Shown: positions 6,715-15,373 of the stretch, piece after piece
Numbering within the stretch: the stretch's first letter is position 1
How the letters are laid out: every line of letters starts with the position of its first letter
NCBI GenBank assembly: GCA_050175155.1
Contig: JBFXJF010000026.1
Coordinates: 1 to 32,202 of the forward strand
Length of the DNA: 32,202 nt
Reading direction: 5' to 3'
DNA from: JBFXJF01 sp050175155
GTDB taxonomy: Bacteria; Bacillota; Bacilli; Tepidibacillales; Tepidibacillaceae
Notes under the pieces: generated by a model
What the model was told of the DNA's origin: nothing
Seen by the model: the letters and a program-made list of their open reading frames with translations, nothing else
The model's database searches: none
Position numbers and translations under genes: made by a program

Positions 6715-9700
6715 CTATACTTTCCTAATTTTTCTATATAGATATTTATCTTTAATCTGATATTTATATTTGATAATATATTCTTCAATATCAGATATTA
6801 GGCCTAAATTAAATGACATTGGTAAAAAATCAGAATTATCATCAGAAATCAAGTAATTGTTAAATGGATTATATTCGTTGAATGCACTATGAACAATTAT
6901 ATCATTTGTTTCTAAAGCCAATTCAATTTTACTTATAAAATTTTCATCATTTATTATAAAATCGACTGATTGAGTTGTACATATTTTATATTTAGGATTC
7001 TCTTCAACTACTTCTTTGAAAACTTTCAATACTGATTTTTGATATCCAATAATCTCATCATTCATGAAAAATTTAACTTTCCCAGAAAACCTGGTTGATT
7101 TAGAAAGTAGTAGTTCACAGTATTCTCTGTTTTTTATGTCTTTATTATCATAAATCATAAATATGTCAGCTCTAATATGAGTTTCTTTTAAGATGGATTT
7201 AAAATATTGATGAATTATTGATGTAGAAGTGTTGCCAACATAAATAATAATGGCGTGAGAGAAATACTCGTTTTTAGATAACGCAGAATTACTACATGTC
7301 AAAACCAAATGTTCTCCAATTGGGGCTAACGATTTTAAATCATAACCTTCGGTTTCGTTGACATCAATAATGTTAAAGCCATTTTCTTCCAGCAAACTTT
7401 GATAAAAACTAAAAGGACGATGATATTCATCTCTTAAAGTATGATAAATTCTATTTTCTTTCTCATATTTTATTCTAGAATCATAATTTATAATCGCAGA
7501 TTCAATTCTTAACTCTGTATTGCCAATGTCATTGAAAAAAGGATTACAAATACTCAAAATAAGAACTCCATTATGATTAATTAGTCTTCTAAAATTCTTG
7601 ATTATATTATCTGCGATATTATCTTCTACAGCACAGAGAACTAAATTACAATTGATTAAATCATATTTTTTCATATGATTGTCAATATCATTTATGACCT
7701 CTATATCTTTCTTCGCTCTTTTGTACAAAGTTTCAGTATCGATATCAAAAACACTAACTACATAATCGGTAGATAAATAATTAGCAATTTTACACTTCCC
7801 AGCACCATAGTCAAGTATTTTATTAGGACTTAATAATTCTATATTACTAATTATCAAATCGTCGTGAATATCTTCTTTACTTCTTTGATTAATTACTTTT
7901 TCAAATCTATTAAAATTATAGTTAAAATCAGTATCAAGTTTTTTATACGACAAATTAATTAAAGTTTTAAATTCAATAATCGATATATGATTATATTTCA
8001 ACAATTGATAAACCCTCAAAATCATCCTTTGATAATCATCATTATTCCATTTTTTAAAAGAATCTCCATAATCTATTAATTTAAGTTGATTTTTACTATT
8101 AACTCTAAAGTTTCGAGCATTAACATTTGTAAATACTAAATCATTTTCTTTAAATTCTTTGATGAACTGAATTAATTCGTCTGCGTGCCCTCCATTGTAT
8201 TCGGTTGAAGTTTCATATTGGTATTTGAAAATAGTAAGATATTCAATTTTACTAATTTCAATAGTATATAGGCTTTTAATCTTTACAAAAACATTTTCAT
8301 CAAAAAGCCTTAGGTTATTAAGTTCTTTATGAAAAACCTTAAACACAAACTCATCATCAGTATAAACATTAGCCTCGCTACCGTATCCCAGTAAACGAAC
8401 ATTGTCAGTTTTAAAATTTTTTTTAATTATCTCAACTTCTTTTTCTTCGTAAGAAAGTCGATCATAAATGCTAATATATCGTGATAATTGAGTAAAAGAC
8501 GATTTAAGTTTATCGATTTGTAAAGACTCTAATATTGAATTTTTGAATAAATCAATTTTTTCATCAGTAAAGTACTGCTTAAAGTTATTATTCAAATCAA
8601 CTAAATCAAGTAAAGCTTGTATTCTATAGAAAGATAATAAAATTTTTGCTAACCGATTGATAACTTGTTCGATGTATTTTTCTCTAAAATATTGATTATC
8701 AGTATCTTGGCAGAGATTGTAAGCTTTTGTTAATGAAGAACCAAATAAATCTCTTTTTAATTTGTTAATCTCTTGTATATAATCAAAATCATTAGAATTC
8801 CTGTTATGATTAACCGCAAAAGGAAGATTCTTAATTTTGTAACCTTTTCTCTTACAGCATTGTATCCAGAAAAAATCACCTCGTCTTGAATATTGATTAT
8901 CTATTTTAATTGACAAATTAGGTATTTTTAGCACCTCTTTGTTAAATATTAAAGTATTACCACCATGATTAGTTGCCTCTTTAACTTGATTGTCAAGTAA
9001 AACTAGTTTTCTTGAAATAGCTTTCCCTATAAAAACACACTTTAAATCAACATTATTATCAATATTAAATGGTTGTTCTAGGTGTTGATTTGTTGAGTCA
9101 GAATAATCATAATAGTAATCATATAATTCGCTAGAGATTATCGAACTAAAACTTGACTTCTTATTTAAGTTATAATAATAATCTACTAAATTGGTTCTTG
9201 CAGTTGAAAGTGCTGGTATTGCTGGGTCATTAGTAATATTGCCAACGCCAATATCTAATGAATCTTTATATCTTTCAATTATATAATCAATTGGAATATT
9301 AGAGGTTATAATTTGATTATTGATGATTATTTCTTGTTTTAAGCTTACATCTTCATCTAAGATCCAGATTATTTCATCTTTATTTACACGCTCATATAAA
9401 TGATAATGAAGGACTCTTCTTGCAAGCGATATGTAGCCAATCTTATCTTCAATAACATAATCTGTAATAAAAGGGCCGTATTGATTTTTATGATTATTTC
9501 TTTTCACTTCATCTAAAGTTATGAATTTAGTTTCTATTTTGGACGAATCAAAAATAGAGATCAAATCTTCATGATCATATATGCCGTTTACTAAAACCAA
9601 AACTCTTGTATTTTTTCTTTTCAACTGACAAATATCACCCGCTAACTTTTTAGCTGATTCAAAATCAGTAGCTATAAAACCGATTAAAATATTAAATTCC

Positions 9701-10542
9701 TTATCAATGTCAGTAGAATCATGATAAGTGTCTGACAAACAGATTTCTTCTCTGTCAAATTTCTGAATATCGATATTTAAAAGTTTTTTTATTCTTTCAA
9801 AAAAGAGAATCTCATCACCCTCACTCATCAATTGGCTATACTTTCTATAAAACTTCTTTAGTCCTTGAAGTTTTCTCTTAGGATCAACAGTCACTCGGTC
9901 TTCATTATGATAAGCATTAACAAAAACTAAGTGTTTATTAACAACGCTGTAGTTAGGATTCGAAAGCATTACTCTAACAAACATATCACGATCAATCGTT
10001 GAATTCATGGATTCATCGAATCCACCAATATTTAGTAATGTTTTAAACTTGATAAAAGTGTTAGAGCCTTGAAGATGTGGATTTCCAACTAAAAAATCTC
10101 TAATTTCCAAATTAGAGGGGATTTTCAATTGAATTACTTTATCTTCTAAAATATAATTTATTCCAGATATGACAAAATCAGTATCTGGTTTTATACTATT
10201 TAAGCAATCTTTAATGTAATTAAGGTCCCAATAGTCATCATCATCTAGCAATGCAACATAAATGCTATTTATATCAATTTTTTCTTTTATATAATATTTT
10301 TTTATTATATAAGAAACAGCGGTGTTTAATGAACCAGCATAGTTTTTACTATTAACATTTCTAATTAAAGTCGTATCTTTTTCATCGATAAAACTCATCT
10401 CTTCATCGTAAATAGATTCTCTTGAATCACTTACGACAATCAATTCATCTAATGAACGAGATTGATTTAATGCACTCGCGCATGCTAATTTAAATAACTC
10501 AAAACGATTTTTTGTAGTTATAATACCGATTACTTTTGTCAT
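6715..10542 (-). CDS. Giant glycosyltransferase/kinase-like/methyltransferase fusion
   Basis: A 1275-residue multidomain protein. Residues 1-225 form a GT2 domain (IGIITTKNR; metal motif DDDD at 100-103; DRDMFVRVM). Residues 284-600 look like a second GT-A domain (WILDEDV with DED at 396-398; RRGDFFWIQ at 553-561). Residues 714-835 are protein-kinase-like (Gly loop GYGSEANVY at 719-727, Lys735, loop TNVNARN at 805-811, DYG at 824-826), but the loop Asp is Asn806. Residues 895-1085 are a class I SAM methyltransferase (DYGAGKCKIA at 911-920). Residues 1095-1275 are an extra alpha/beta domain I do not recognise. No membrane segments or signal are seen. GGAGG precedes the ATG. It leads the four-gene unit behind its own promoter. 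Roles in glycan chain extension and end modification are inferred. Confidence 0.8.
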   Translation of the reverse strand: MTKVIGIITTKNRFELFKLACASALNQSRSLDELIVVSDSRESIYDEEMSFIDEKDTTLIRNVNSKNYAGSLNTAVSYIIKKYYIKEKIDINSIYVALLDDDDYWDLNYIKDCLNSIKPDTDFVISGINYILEDKVIQLKIPSNLEIRDFLVGNPHLQGSNTFIKFKTLLNIGGFDESMNSTIDRDMFVRVMLSNPNYSVVNKHLVFVNAYHNEDRVTVDPKRKLQGLKKFYRKYSQLMSEGDEILFFERIKKLLNIDIQKFDREEICLSDTYHDSTDIDKEFNILIGFIATDFESAKKLAGDICQLKRKNTRVLVLVNGIYDHEDLISIFDSSKIETKFITLDEVKRNNHKNQYGPFITDYVIEDKIGYISLARRVLHYHLYERVNKDEIIWILDEDVSLKQEIIINNQIITSNIPIDYIIERYKDSLDIGVGNITNDPAIPALSTARTNLVDYYYNLNKKSSFSSIISSELYDYYYDYSDSTNQHLEQPFNIDNNVDLKCVFIGKAISRKLVLLDNQVKEATNHGGNTLIFNKEVLKIPNLSIKIDNQYSRRGDFFWIQCCKRKGYKIKNLPFAVNHNRNSNDFDYIQEINKLKRDLFGSSLTKAYNLCQDTDNQYFREKYIEQVINRLAKILLSFYRIQALLDLVDLNNNFKQYFTDEKIDLFKNSILESLQIDKLKSSFTQLSRYISIYDRLSYEEKEVEIIKKNFKTDNVRLLGYGSEANVYTDDEFVFKVFHKELNNLRLFDENVFVKIKSLYTIEISKIEYLTIFKYQYETSTEYNGGHADELIQFIKEFKENDLVFTNVNARNFRVNSKNQLKLIDYGDSFKKWNNDDYQRMILRVYQLLKYNHISIIEFKTLINLSYKKLDTDFNYNFNRFEKVINQRSKEDIHDDLIISNIELLSPNKILDYGAGKCKIANYLSTDYVVSVFDIDTETLYKRAKKDIEVINDIDNHMKKYDLINCNLVLCAVEDNIADNIIKNFRRLINHNGVLILSICNPFFNDIGNTELRIESAIINYDSRIKYEKENRIYHTLRDEYHRPFSFYQSLLEENGFNIIDVNETEGYDLKSLAPIGEHLVLTCSNSALSKNEYFSHAIIIYVGNTSTSIIHQYFKSILKETHIRADIFMIYDNKDIKNREYCELLLSKSTRFSGKVKFFMNDEIIGYQKSVLKVFKEVVEENPKYKICTTQSVDFIINDENFISKIELALETNDIIVHSAFNEYNPFNNYLISDDNSDFLPMSFNLGLISDIEEYIIKYKYQIKDKYLYRKIRKV

Positions 10543-10631
10543 TATACCTCCGATTAAGAACCTATTAAGGCTGGCATTGAATATTAAACATTCTACTCCA
10601 ATTTAATCTTTTTCATTCTTAGTTAATCTTT

Positions 10632-10640
10632 ATTATATCA
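10632..10640 (-). promoter_or_regulatory. Extended -10 promoter of the four-gene unit
   Basis: The minus strand reads TGATATAAT, a perfect TATAAT hexamer with an upstream TG. It lies about 90 bases before the start codon at 10542 and just after the terminator-like hairpin that follows the epimerase gene. No strong -35 is visible, which is acceptable for an extended -10. It indicates that the large fusion gene and the three genes behind it are transcribed separately from the polysaccharide operon. Confidence 0.6.
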
Positions 10641-10645
10641 CTTTT

Positions 10646-10673
10646 AATAAATAAAACCTTCACCTAAGTGAAG
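10646..10673 (-). terminator. Probable terminator at the end of the polysaccharide operon
   Basis: On the minus strand CTTCAC-TTAG-GTGAAG forms a 6-bp stem with a 4-base loop (10673-10658), followed by a T-rich run. It starts 7 bases after the stop codon of the epimerase at 10680. The stem is short, so termination may be partial. Confidence 0.55.
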
Positions 10674-10679
10674 ATTAAT

Positions 10680-11693
10680 TTATATTTTTTTATAAAAATC
10701 AACATACCAATCAGTTAATTTTTGTAATCCCACGCTAATAGATGTTTTAGGTTTAAACCCTACCTGTTTTTCCAACAAATCAGTATTGGCATAAGTTCTG
10801 TAGACATCTCCGGGTTGAATCGGCTCAAAAACCTTTTTAAATTCAACTTTTTTGCCCAATGATTTGCTTAAGCAATTTTCTAAAGTAATAATGAAGTCCA
10901 TTAGCTTTTCTGGATTATTATTTCCGATGTTATACACCATATGTCTAGGCTTTTCTACTTTTGGCTTTGGTATTAATCTAATGATTCCTTCAACAATATC
11001 ATCCACATAAGTGAAATCTCTATACATATCATTTTCAAAATCACCATTATTGTAAATATGAATTTCTTGATTATTAAAAAACATATCTATAAACTTGAAA
11101 GCAGCCATATCCGGTCTACCCATTGGACCATAGACTGTAAAAAATCTTAACCCTGATGCTGGTATATCATAAAGGTGAGAATAAGTGTAAGCCATTAATT
11201 CATCGCTTTTCTTAGTTGCCGCATATAAAGATATTGGATTGTCTACAAAATCAGTTTCTTCAAAAGGAACTTTCTTATTAGCTCCATATATAGAACTACT
11301 TGATGCATATAATAAATGTGCTACAGGATAAAATCTACATGCCTCGAGGATATTAAATGTGCCTATAATATTACTTTTTATATAAGTGTCAGGATTTTCT
11401 ATCGAGTATCTAACACCAGCTTGAGCTGCCAAATTAATCACATAATTTGGCCGATGTTTTTCAAATATATTTAACATATCTTCTTTGTCTGAAATATCTT
11501 TTTTGTAGAAGGTATAATTTTCATATTTTTCTAAAATATTTAGTCTCGCTATTTTTAAATTGATATCATAGTAATCATTCATATTATCAATTCCAATAAC
11601 TTTACAACCACTATCTAGCAATCTTTGGCATAGGTAAAATCCGATAAATCCTGATGAACCAGTCACCAAATATACTTTTTTATTATCAACCAT
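10680..11693 (-). CDS. UDP-glucuronate 4-epimerase-type SDR epimerase
   Basis: A 337-residue extended short-chain dehydrogenase/reductase. It has the NAD motif VTGSSGFIGFYL, the MNDYYDINLK element typical of UDP-glucuronate 4-epimerases (LNDYYD in relatives), NLAAQAGVRYSIENP, the active-site SSSSIYG, and YAATKK (Tyr-x3-Lys). The length is normal for the family. It would convert UDP-GlcA to UDP-GalA in the cytoplasm. The codon before the start has no strong ribosome binding site. The gene is the last of the operon, directly behind the ruined ugd and galE copies. Because the visible UDP-glucose dehydrogenase is broken, its substrate must come from elsewhere in the genome or the enzyme is orphaned. 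A related uronic-acid epimerase function cannot be excluded. Confidence 0.82.
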   Translation of the reverse strand: MVDNKKVYLVTGSSGFIGFYLCQRLLDSGCKVIGIDNMNDYYDINLKIARLNILEKYENYTFYKKDISDKEDMLNIFEKHRPNYVINLAAQAGVRYSIENPDTYIKSNIIGTFNILEACRFYPVAHLLYASSSSIYGANKKVPFEETDFVDNPISLYAATKKSDELMAYTYSHLYDIPASGLRFFTVYGPMGRPDMAAFKFIDMFFNNQEIHIYNNGDFENDMYRDFTYVDDIVEGIIRLIPKPKVEKPRHMVYNIGNNNPEKLMDFIITLENCLSKSLGKKVEFKKVFEPIQPGDVYRTYANTDLLEKQVGFKPKTSISVGLQKLTDWYVDFYKKI

Positions 11694-11733
11694 ATAATTT
11701 CTTGTATAATCAAATCATCTTTTTTAAGAGGAA

Positions 11734-12132
11734 TTAATTATCCCTTTCTTTTATATTTTTTGTAAAACCAACAGGAACCGTTGATTTAATTATAATAATA
11801 GCAGTAGGATTAATTTCTTTAACCCTATTTACAGTATCTTCAACTGATGAAGTATCAAAATGATTCATTTTTTCATCATAATTTGTAGGTGTGGCTATAA
11901 TAACAAATAATGCTTAATGAAGTGCTACTGAAAGAATCGTTGTAGCGTAGATGTTAAGTGATTTATTTTCAAAATATTAACTTACTTCTTTATCAACAAT
12001 TGGCGACTGTCTATTATTTATTTGTTTTATTTTCTCATCATTTATATCATAAATAACAACATCGCAATTTTGTGCAAGCAATACCGCCAAAGATAATCCA
12101 ACATATCCAGCGCCTATAACCGCTATTTTCAT
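11734..12132 (-). pseudogene. ugd: Truncated UDP-glucose 6-dehydrogenase with two stops
   Basis: A 133-codon frame opens MKIAVIGAGYVGLSLAVLLA, the N-terminus of the short Ugd type. It continues through NNRQSPIVDKEV, VIIATPTNYDEK, FDTSSVED and IIIKSTVPVGFTKNI. TAA codons interrupt it after residue 51 and again 20 codons later, and the remaining about two thirds of the enzyme, including the catalytic Cys region and the C-terminal UDP-binding domain, is absent. The frame is otherwise intact, so decay is by point stops plus a 3' deletion. It lies between truncated galE and the UDP-GlcA 4-epimerase, the expected neighbours of a UDP-uronate pathway, so this locus once made UDP-GlcA. Confidence 0.9.
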
Positions 12133-12155
12133 ATTTCCCTCACTAAATATTCTTT

Positions 12156-12860
12156 TTAATTATTTTCAAAATCCCAAGCATCTTTAACCATATCTTCTAT
12201 TGTTAGTTTTGCTTCCCAATTAAGTTCTTTCTTTGCTTTAGTAACATCCGCAAAACTAACAGCGACATCACCAGGTCTTCTATCTACTATTTCATAAGGA
12301 ATATCAATTTTATTAACCTTTTTAAAAGCATTTACTAATTCTAATACTGAAGTTCCTTTACCAGTACCTAAGTTATAGATATTAATACCTTTTCTATCTG
12401 ATTCTAAAGCAGCTAAATGACCTTTAGCAAGATCAACTACATGAATATAGTCTCTTACTCCAGTTCCATCTATTGTATCATAATCATTACCATAGATATA
12501 TAACTTCTCTCTAATGCCTTTAGCAACTTGAGTTATATAAGGCATTAAGTTATTAGGTATACCATTAGGTACTTCTCCGATTAAACCACTACTATGAGCA
12601 CCAATCGGATTAAAGTATCTTAACAGTGTAACAGATAAAGCTTTATTAGCTTTAGCAGTATCAATTAAGATTCTTTCACTCATAGCTTTAGTTTCACCAT
12701 AAGGATTGGTTCTTTCTAATAAAGGACTTAATTCATTAAATGGTGCTTTACCATCACCATAGACTGTAGCTGAAGAACTAAAGATAAACTTAGGAATATT
12801 ATATTCTAAAGCTACTCTAGCTAAGTTAAAGGCAGGGAGTAGGTTTTTTATAGTAAAATA
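12156..12860 (-). pseudogene. galE: 5'-truncated UDP-glucose 4-epimerase
   Basis: The reading frame encodes the C-terminal about 235 residues of GalE: NLARVALEYNIPKFIF, SSSATVYGDGKAPF, NPYGETKAMSE, RYFNPIGAHSSGLIGE, YGNDYDTIDGTGVRDYIH and the terminal NWEAKLTIEDM. The first about 100 residues with the NAD-binding GxxGxxG are missing. The homology fades near 12850-12865, just before the stop of the flippase gene at 12876. The remaining frame has only an internal ATG at 12683, which would leave out the SSSATVYG and YGETK catalytic motifs, so no working enzyme is expected. The break point suggests that recombination replaced the 5' half when the upstream genes were exchanged. Confidence 0.87.
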
Positions 12861-12875
12861 TGAGTTGTCTGTGTA

Positions 12876-14249
12876 TTAAGAAAAATTACTAAATTGATTG
12901 TGTTGATTATGTTTTTTCGAAATATATCTATATATAGAGAACGAATCAATTGAACAGTATACTGAAAAAATTATAATATCAATTAACACGATAATGCTCC
13001 AATTGATAACTTCCTCTTTAAAACCATACAAAAATGCTACCTTAAAAATGAAACCCAATGTGAATACAATTAATTGATTGTTAATCTTATTTAAACCATT
13101 GGCAAAAGTTGATAGGATTGCTTGTAAAGAATAAAGCAAACCAAACGATGCAAGTATTAAAGTATAATTTAATACAGTATCAATATATTCGTCTCCTAAC
13201 CAAACTCTAAATAGCCAGTCATTCAATAAGACTGCCGCAATTTGAGCTATAAAAATTAAAAGAATAATAATCGGAACATATTTAAAATACTTTTTAATCC
13301 ATATCCAATCATTTTCAAATTTGGCTTTTGTAATAAGGGACCAAAAAGGAGTTAATGCTAAAGAAACCAGCACTGCAACTAATGTATATATTTTGTAGTA
13401 AATTTGATATTCTACTACTTCTTGTGGACCAATTATATTAGATATAAAGAACGCATTAGTTCCCGTTAAACCAAGGTACATTATCTGAATCCAAAAAAAC
13501 TTTCCACCAAGACTAATTATTTCCTTTCCAATCTTAAAATCAACACTTCTGATGGTAGGAGTAGCATAATTTAAACTCTTTGTAAAAACCCAAACAGTCG
13601 CTATTAACAAAGGCGTTAGTACGCAAACCATATGGACAAGGGATAATATTACTATGTTTTGTACCGTAGAACTTCCTCGATATATAAGTATAAAAAGAAG
13701 TTGTAATAAGGTTGTAATTAAAACTAAAAAATTGTTAACAGCTGACTTTTGAATGGCATATAGTATAAAAGTAATCAAACGTAAAAAGAATTGAAAAACA
13801 ATAGTAAAATAATTAATCGCAACTACAATAAGCAATGTTTTTGAATCTAAAACATTAGTTGAAACATTTAATATTTTCCCCCAATCAAGAAAAAATAAAA
13901 ATGGCGTTATGACAACAAGAAAGCCAAGCACAATTATACCTAAATAAGCGTAGGATGAGGAAATATATTTTTTTACTAAATCTTTGTCATTATTGGAAAT
14001 TGCTTTTACTAGTTTATTTCTTAAACCATTTCCAATACCAAAGTCAAAAGTAAGCAACCAGGATAAAACCGATAACAAAGTAAACCATAGGCCTAAAACA
14101 ATATCAGCATTAAAATACTTTATATACAACGGAAGGCTTATAAAGGAGATTAATAATGATATGCCTTTAATTAAAAATGCTCCGCTAACGTTTTTTAATG
14201 CTATTTTATCATTGTGAGTCAGTTTTTTTAACTTTCCTATTAATTTCAT
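12876..14249 (-). CDS. Wzx-type polysaccharide flippase (second copy in locus)
   Basis: A 457-residue integral membrane protein with about 12-14 hydrophobic helices, a short basic N-terminus (MKLIGKLKKLTHNDK), and the MATE/MOP-type oligosaccharide flippase layout, including LLSVLSWLLTFDFGIGNGLRNKL near residue 70 (shortened here to LTFDFGIGNGLRNKL). Such proteins flip polyprenol-linked repeat units to the outer face. The start codon directly follows the stop of the 2-epimerase gene with no spacer, so translation is probably coupled. Its 3' end adjoins the truncated galE. A second flippase gene sits at 18698, so one may be an acquired or redundant copy, or they may serve different glycans. Confidence 0.85.
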   Translation of the reverse strand: MKLIGKLKKLTHNDKIALKNVSGAFLIKGISLLISFISLPLYIKYFNADIVLGLWFTLLSVLSWLLTFDFGIGNGLRNKLVKAISNNDKDLVKKYISSSYAYLGIIVLGFLVVITPFLFFLDWGKILNVSTNVLDSKTLLIVVAINYFTIVFQFFLRLITFILYAIQKSAVNNFLVLITTLLQLLFILIYRGSSTVQNIVILSLVHMVCVLTPLLIATVWVFTKSLNYATPTIRSVDFKIGKEIISLGGKFFWIQIMYLGLTGTNAFFISNIIGPQEVVEYQIYYKIYTLVAVLVSLALTPFWSLITKAKFENDWIWIKKYFKYVPIIILLIFIAQIAAVLLNDWLFRVWLGDEYIDTVLNYTLILASFGLLYSLQAILSTFANGLNKINNQLIVFTLGFIFKVAFLYGFKEEVINWSIIVLIDIIIFSVYCSIDSFSIYRYISKKHNQHNQFSNFS

Positions 14250-15368
14250 TTATATCAGCCATACTTTATTGACTATATAATCAACATAACTTATTATGAT
14301 TTTTACTACTTTTTCTGAAACATTATCTAACTTATAATCAAAAATGTCTTTAACTTTATTCTGACTAGAATCTAAAATTTCAATCCCCTGCAATATTCTG
14401 TCTTTCTTTAAACCCACCATCATTACAGCGGCTTCTTCCATTGCTTCAGGCCTTTCATGTGCTTCTCTAATATTTAAAGCATTAAACTTTAATATCGAAG
14501 ATTCTTCACTAATCGTACCTGAATCACTTAATACAACCTTTGATTCAATCTGTAATTTATTGTAGTCAATAAATCCTAATGGTTTTAAAGTTTGAATCAA
14601 AGGATTGAATTTAATTCCTTTTTCTTCAATCATTTTTCTTGTTCTTGGATGAGTAGACATTATAATAGGTAATTTATAGATTTCAGCTATTGCATTTAAT
14701 GTATCTACTAAATCAAAGAAATTATTAGAATTAATATTTTCTTCTCTATGAGCTGATACTAAAAAGTATTTGCCCTTTTCTAATCCTAATCTTTCTAAGA
14801 TATCAGAATTATCTATTTCCTTCTTTTTATTCATTAAAACTTCATACATTGGACTACCAGTTTTAATAATTCTATCTGCCGGAAATCCTTCTCTTAATAA
14901 ATATTCTCTAGCTATAGAACTATATGGTAAATTGATATCAGAGATATGATCTACTATTTTTCTATTAGTTTCTTCAGGAACTCTTTGATCAAAACATCTA
15001 TTTCCAGCTTCCATATGGAAGATTGGTACGTGTCTTCGTTTAGCTGCGATAGCAGTTAAACAAGAATTAGTGTCACCTAAAACTAGAAAAGCATCGGGTT
15101 TTACTTCTTCTAAGATTGGGTCTATTTTAATCAAAATATTCCCAATAGTTTCTATGGCATTACCAGTAGCTGCGTTTAAAAAGTAATCTGGTTTTCTAAG
15201 ATTAAAATCTTTAAAGAAAACTTCATTCAACTCATAATCATAGTTTTGTCCAGTGTGGACTAAAATATGATCTATAGCTTCTGAATTATTAAGTTTTTCT
15301 ATAACAGCTGATAATCTAATTATTTCAGGTCTAGTCCCAACTACAGTCATAACTTTTAATTTTTTCAT
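14250..15368 (-). CDS. capG: Non-hydrolysing UDP-N-acetylglucosamine 2-epimerase type (CapG/FnlC)
   Basis: A 372-residue GT-B-fold epimerase of the WecB superfamily. Motifs include VGTRPEIIRLSAVIEKL at the N-terminus, HTGQNYD, LVLGDTNSCLTAIAA, HMEAGNRCFD, VPEETNRKIVDHISD, SAHREENI, STHPRTRK and SDSGTISEESSIL, which carry the acidic and His residues that bind and invert C2. It directly follows CapF- and CapE-type genes. In that order this enzyme is the CapG/FnlC step, making UDP-N-acetyl-L-fucosamine from UDP-N-acetyl-L-pneumosamine. Without that context it could be read as WecB (UDP-ManNAc). GGAGG precedes the start codon. Confidence 0.88.
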   Translation of the reverse strand: MKKLKVMTVVGTRPEIIRLSAVIEKLNNSEAIDHILVHTGQNYDYELNEVFFKDFNLRKPDYFLNAATGNAIETIGNILIKIDPILEEVKPDAFLVLGDTNSCLTAIAAKRRHVPIFHMEAGNRCFDQRVPEETNRKIVDHISDINLPYSSIAREYLLREGFPADRIIKTGSPMYEVLMNKKKEIDNSDILERLGLEKGKYFLVSAHREENINSNNFFDLVDTLNAIAEIYKLPIIMSTHPRTRKMIEEKGIKFNPLIQTLKPLGFIDYNKLQIESKVVLSDSGTISEESSILKFNALNIREAHERPEAMEEAAVMMVGLKKDRILQGIEILDSSQNKVKDIFDYKLDNVSEKVVKIIISYVDYIVNKVWLI

Positions 15369-15373
15369 ATTAT

